DNA from: Acetatifactor aquisgranensis
GTDB taxonomy: Bacteria > Bacillota > Clostridia > Lachnospirales > Lachnospiraceae
Length of the DNA: 64,000 nucleotides
Reading direction: 5' to 3'
Assembly (NCBI RefSeq): GCF_943193215.1
Contig: NZ_CALPDH010000023.1
Coordinates: 38,410 to 102,409 of the forward strand
The translations under genes were made by a program, and so were the position numbers. Positions 62,194 through 64,000 of the stretch are shown here, piece by piece (within the stretch, counting starts at the first letter, position 1; each line of letters starts with the position of its first letter). Under the pieces are notes generated by a model. That model was not told where the DNA came from, made no database searches, and was given only the letters and a program-made list of their open reading frames with translations.

Positions 62194-62357
62194 TCGATTG
62201 TCTGCCGGGGTTATCGCTTCGCTTTCCGGTTCCAGCCATTGCCCTGCATTTTCTGCTATGGTTATCGCTTCGCCTTCCGGCCGCGATTATCCCCTCGCTT
62301 TCCGGCTTCGGTCATCGCCCTCCATTTTCTGCTACGGTTACCGCTTCGCCTTCCGGC
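62194..62357. repeat. 25-bp tandem repeat array between csrA2 and flagellin 2
   Basis: Six to seven units of 25-26 bp run into the last codons of csrA2. On the minus strand the units read CGGAAAGCGAAGCGATAACC- and AGACAATCGAGGTAATAACC-like. Sequence differs from array 1 at many positions, but period and GGA/AAGG elements are kept. Confidence 0.8.
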
Positions 62358-62583
62358 TCCGGTACTTCTCCGGCGCGTCCGGCACCGCATGGTACTTCGG
62401 CAGCTTCGCCCTCTCCTCCGGACTGGGAATGCTGTTCTCCAATGCGGCGCTGCGGACGATATGCACGTCCCTGGGGGCATCTACCATAATCCGCATGTTG
62501 TTCTTCGAACCGCCCAGAAAGATTATCTTTATATTGTCGTTGATCATCAGATACTCTTCCGGACTGACCGTCAGTCTCAGCAT
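62338..62583 (-). CDS. csrA: CsrA-family translational regulator 2
   Basis: This 81-residue paralogue of csrA1 differs at only about eight positions (for example DAPRDVHIV, NSIPSPEERAKLPKYHAVPDAPEKY, extra C-terminal Arg). The RNA-binding strands and Arg are conserved. GGGAGGCGGAGGG precedes the ATG at 62583. A longer frame to 62643 has no better site. It stands between recombinase 2 and flagellin 2 as in unit 1. Confidence 0.85.
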   Translation of the reverse strand: MLRLTVSPEEYLMINDNIKIIFLGGSKNNMRIMVDAPRDVHIVRSAALENSIPSPEERAKLPKYHAVPDAPEKYRSRKAKR

Positions 62584-62645
62584 CCCTCCGCCTCCCGTCT
62601 CTTTACATTTGTGCCGCCGATATGCCTGAATCAGCTTCTGCAAAA

Positions 62646-62672
62646 TGCAACTTTCTTGGAAAGAATGTTGCA
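62646..62672 (+). repeat. 27-bp recombination-site-like element, left of recombinase 2
   Basis: It begins TGCAAC, has CTTGG in the centre and ends AAAGAATGTTGCA. It matches its partner at 63327-63353 in inverted orientation at 26 of 27 positions. The centre differs from that of unit 1. Confidence 0.75.
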
Positions 62673-63235
62673 GAAAAATATTAAAGACACAGCCCAGTTA
62701 AAACGCTTCAAAGAATACTATCTGCTGCAAAAACCGAATCCCAGAAATCACATGCTGATTGTCATTGGCCTGAATTCGGCTCTCCGTATCTCAGATATCC
62801 TGGGGCTGACCTATGGGGATATCTATCGCTATGAAAAAGGTGCCTGGAAAACCCATCTGACCGTAAGGGAGCAGAAAACCGGAAAGACCAATCAAATCTA
62901 TATCAACCGGGAAATCCGGGATATACTGGAAATGTATCTGAATCCGAAAGAAAAGGAAGCTTCTTCCTGGCTGTTTAGCAGCCAGATACAGGCAGAGCAG
63001 CACTTAAGCCGTTTCCAGGCATTTCGTATCATAAAAAAGGACGCGGCTTTTGCCGGGGTGGACACCAAGCTGCCACTCCCTGCGGAAGACTTTCGGGTAT
63101 CATGCCTGGAAACAGGGGACGCCCCCTGCGCTGCTCATGGCAATCTATAACCATTCCTCTTATCAGGTGACCAAAAGATATCTGTGCATCGACCAGGACG
63201 ACAAGGACAAGGTGTTCTCCAGGATACGTTTATAG
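62665..63235 (+). pseudogene. Tyrosine recombinase 2, frameshifted
   Basis: This is a close copy of recombinase 1 (KDTAQLKRFKEYYLLQKPNPRNHMLIVIGLNSALRISDILGLTYGD...). Against copy 1 about 5 nt are missing near 63065, just before the catalytic HSLR motif, so HSLRKTFGYHAW...SYQVTKRYL continues in another frame. The roughly 30 nt that hold the ribosome binding site and start in copy 1 are also missing. The only ATG (62665) lies inside the left 27-bp site without a good ribosome binding site. It is very unlikely to give an active enzyme. Confidence 0.85.
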
Positions 63236-63326
63236 AAAAAACTTCATAGAAAAAATTGGATAAATTCTTCCGAAGACCCCTAAAGTATTTCGGATTCCCA
63301 CCGATAATATATGTGAGCAGCAAAAA

Positions 63327-63353
63327 TGCAACATTCTTTCCAAGAATGTTGCA
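63327..63353 (-). repeat. 27-bp recombination-site-like element, right of recombinase 2; also a terminator hairpin
   Basis: TGCAACATTCTT and AAGAATGTTGCA face each other, followed by TTTTTTA on the plus strand. It is the inverted partner of 62646-62672 and shares its CTTGG centre. Confidence 0.75.
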
Positions 63354-63550
63354 TTTTTTATTTTACCCATTTCTTAGAATACCATTCGATGATTCCTGTC
63401 CTGCAACATTTTACTGGTTCCAGCGTTTCAGAGCCCTCCAGGGGCAGATTCTCCTCTCCAATGGAAAAGGCATGGCACAGGATTCCTCCTGCGTCATGCC
63501 TTTCGTTATCCTTATGTCTTTCTCTTCTGTATGGAAGCGACAGCCAGAGA

Positions 63551-63625
63551 TTAGCCCAGCAGGGACAGAACGCCCTGGTTCGCCTGGTTGGACTGTGCCA
63601 GCATCGCCTGACCGGCCTGCGCCGG
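63551..63625 (-). pseudogene. fliC: Flagellin 3, C-terminal stub
   Basis: The minus strand reads AQAGQAMLAQSNQANQGVLSLLG and then stops, identical to the ends of flagellins 1 and 2. Homology ends abruptly upstream of it. It sits one 2.8-kb period (2814 nt) from the flagellin 2 stop, so a third unit once stood here and was cut within the last 25 codons. Confidence 0.9.
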
Positions 63626-63871
63626 AAATCCGCCACGTAGCCCATGTCTCTGGCAAAGTTTTTGGAAGAAACCTCCCCGCTACAGAGCTGTGAGGAATGG
63701 TGCCCTGGAGTTCCCCCCACCCTGCGGCCGCCCTGGGCAGACATCAAATCAGGTGGCTCCGCAATGATAACAAGCCTCCTTGTAGGAGGTAAATCCTCTC
63801 CGTAGAGCACTTAATGGCCTGTACTTCCATCCATCATGCGGCTGCAGTCGCCGTTCGAGTCTTAGCCATAG
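63626..63871. other. Junction sequence beyond the flagellin 3 stub, unidentified
   Basis: About 245 nt unrelated to the other units. It contains CCTCC/GGAGG inverted copies near 63772 and a GC-rich segment but no supported ORF. It may be the end of an inserted or recombined element; I cannot identify it. Confidence 0.35.
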
Positions 63872-64000
63872 TTAAGGGTTGGTGCTGAAATTCGGGATGC
63901 GCAGCTCCTGGTACAGCCTTGCACGCGCCGTAGTGTCCAGCACTGCCTGCTTCGCTTCCTCGTCCCTGCCCTGCTCATATAGACGCTCCAGCAGCGAGGA
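63872..64000 (-). CDS. C-terminal end of an unknown protein (partial)
   Basis: An open minus-strand frame enters at the window edge and reads SSLLERLYEQGRDEEAKQAVLDTTARARLYQELRIPNF... to a stop at 63872. The segment is helical and charged. The true length and family lie outside the window. Confidence 0.4.
   Translation of the reverse strand, partial: SSLLERLYEQGRDEEAKQAVLDTTARARLYQELRIPNFSTNP

Noticed and set aside
63358..63810. 150-aa minus-strand ORF over the flagellin 3 stub
   Set aside because: It is in the wrong frame for flagellin, has no ribosome binding site and reads Arg-rich, shadow-like sequence.

Overview
The window looks like the chromosome of a motile anaerobic Clostridia member, most likely Lachnospiraceae (inference). 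The signs are the gene order rpmG-secE-nusG-rplK-rplA-rplJ-rplL-rpoB, strong AGGAGG ribosome binding sites, Firmicutes-type protein sequences, a CsrA gene next to flagellin, and AAA-ATPase/PD-(D/E)XK genes of the kind common in gut Firmicutes. Nearly all genes lie on the minus strand.

Region by region. (1) 1-8.0 kb: a conserved transcription/translation operon read leftwards from a clear sigma-A promoter at 7999-8027. It has an L10 leader before rplJ and hairpins between rplL and rpoB. (2) 8.1-19.9 kb: a FliD-like flagellar cap gene (the only large plus-strand gene until the recombinases), an HTH regulator, a papain-like C92 hydrolase, two TIM-barrel sugar isomerase-like proteins, an 818-residue multidomain methyltransferase/cytidylyltransferase, and an AAA-ATPase/PD-(D/E)XK gene with several decayed relatives around it. 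(3) 19.9-41.9 kb: a visibly AT-rich glycan-modification island on the minus strand. It holds glycosyltransferases, wecB/wecC for ManNAc and ManNAcA nucleotides, FkbM and other methyltransferases, a deacetylase-like gene, and three radical SAM genes in a row. A ~90-residue Rossmann-like module (IYGTGxxG...) recurs in about 17 proteins of regions 2-3, at either end or alone behind a membrane segment. (4) 41.9-43.0 kb: a gene-poor stretch with a small ORF among inverted repeats and a candidate type I toxin-antitoxin locus. (5) 43.0-57.7 kb: GC-rich genes for CDP-glycerol-type polymer transfer, cytidylyltransferases, SDR and Gfo/Idh enzymes, a glycerophosphodiesterase, a DUF433/DUF5615 pair, a Uma2 nuclease, a GT2-TPR glycosyltransferase and a second AAA-ATPase/PD-(D/E)XK gene. 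(6) 57.8-63.6 kb: a tandem array with a ~2.8 kb period, each unit being flagellin <- csrA <- (site - tyrosine recombinase - inverted site).

The array in region 6 is the most unusual part. Each small (192 aa) recombinase gene is bracketed by inverted 27-bp sites. The two sites of one unit match each other, including in the centre, where the two units differ. The flagellins differ mainly in their middle. Between each csrA and its flagellin lies an array of 25-bp tandem repeats rich in GGA, the core of CsrA binding sites. The second recombinase is broken by a 5-nt deletion, and a third flagellin survives only as a C-terminal stub. I read this as a recombinase-associated, CsrA-regulated flagellin variation/amplification locus beside a large glycosylation island that may decorate the filament or cell surface. 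Function is inferred from sequence only.
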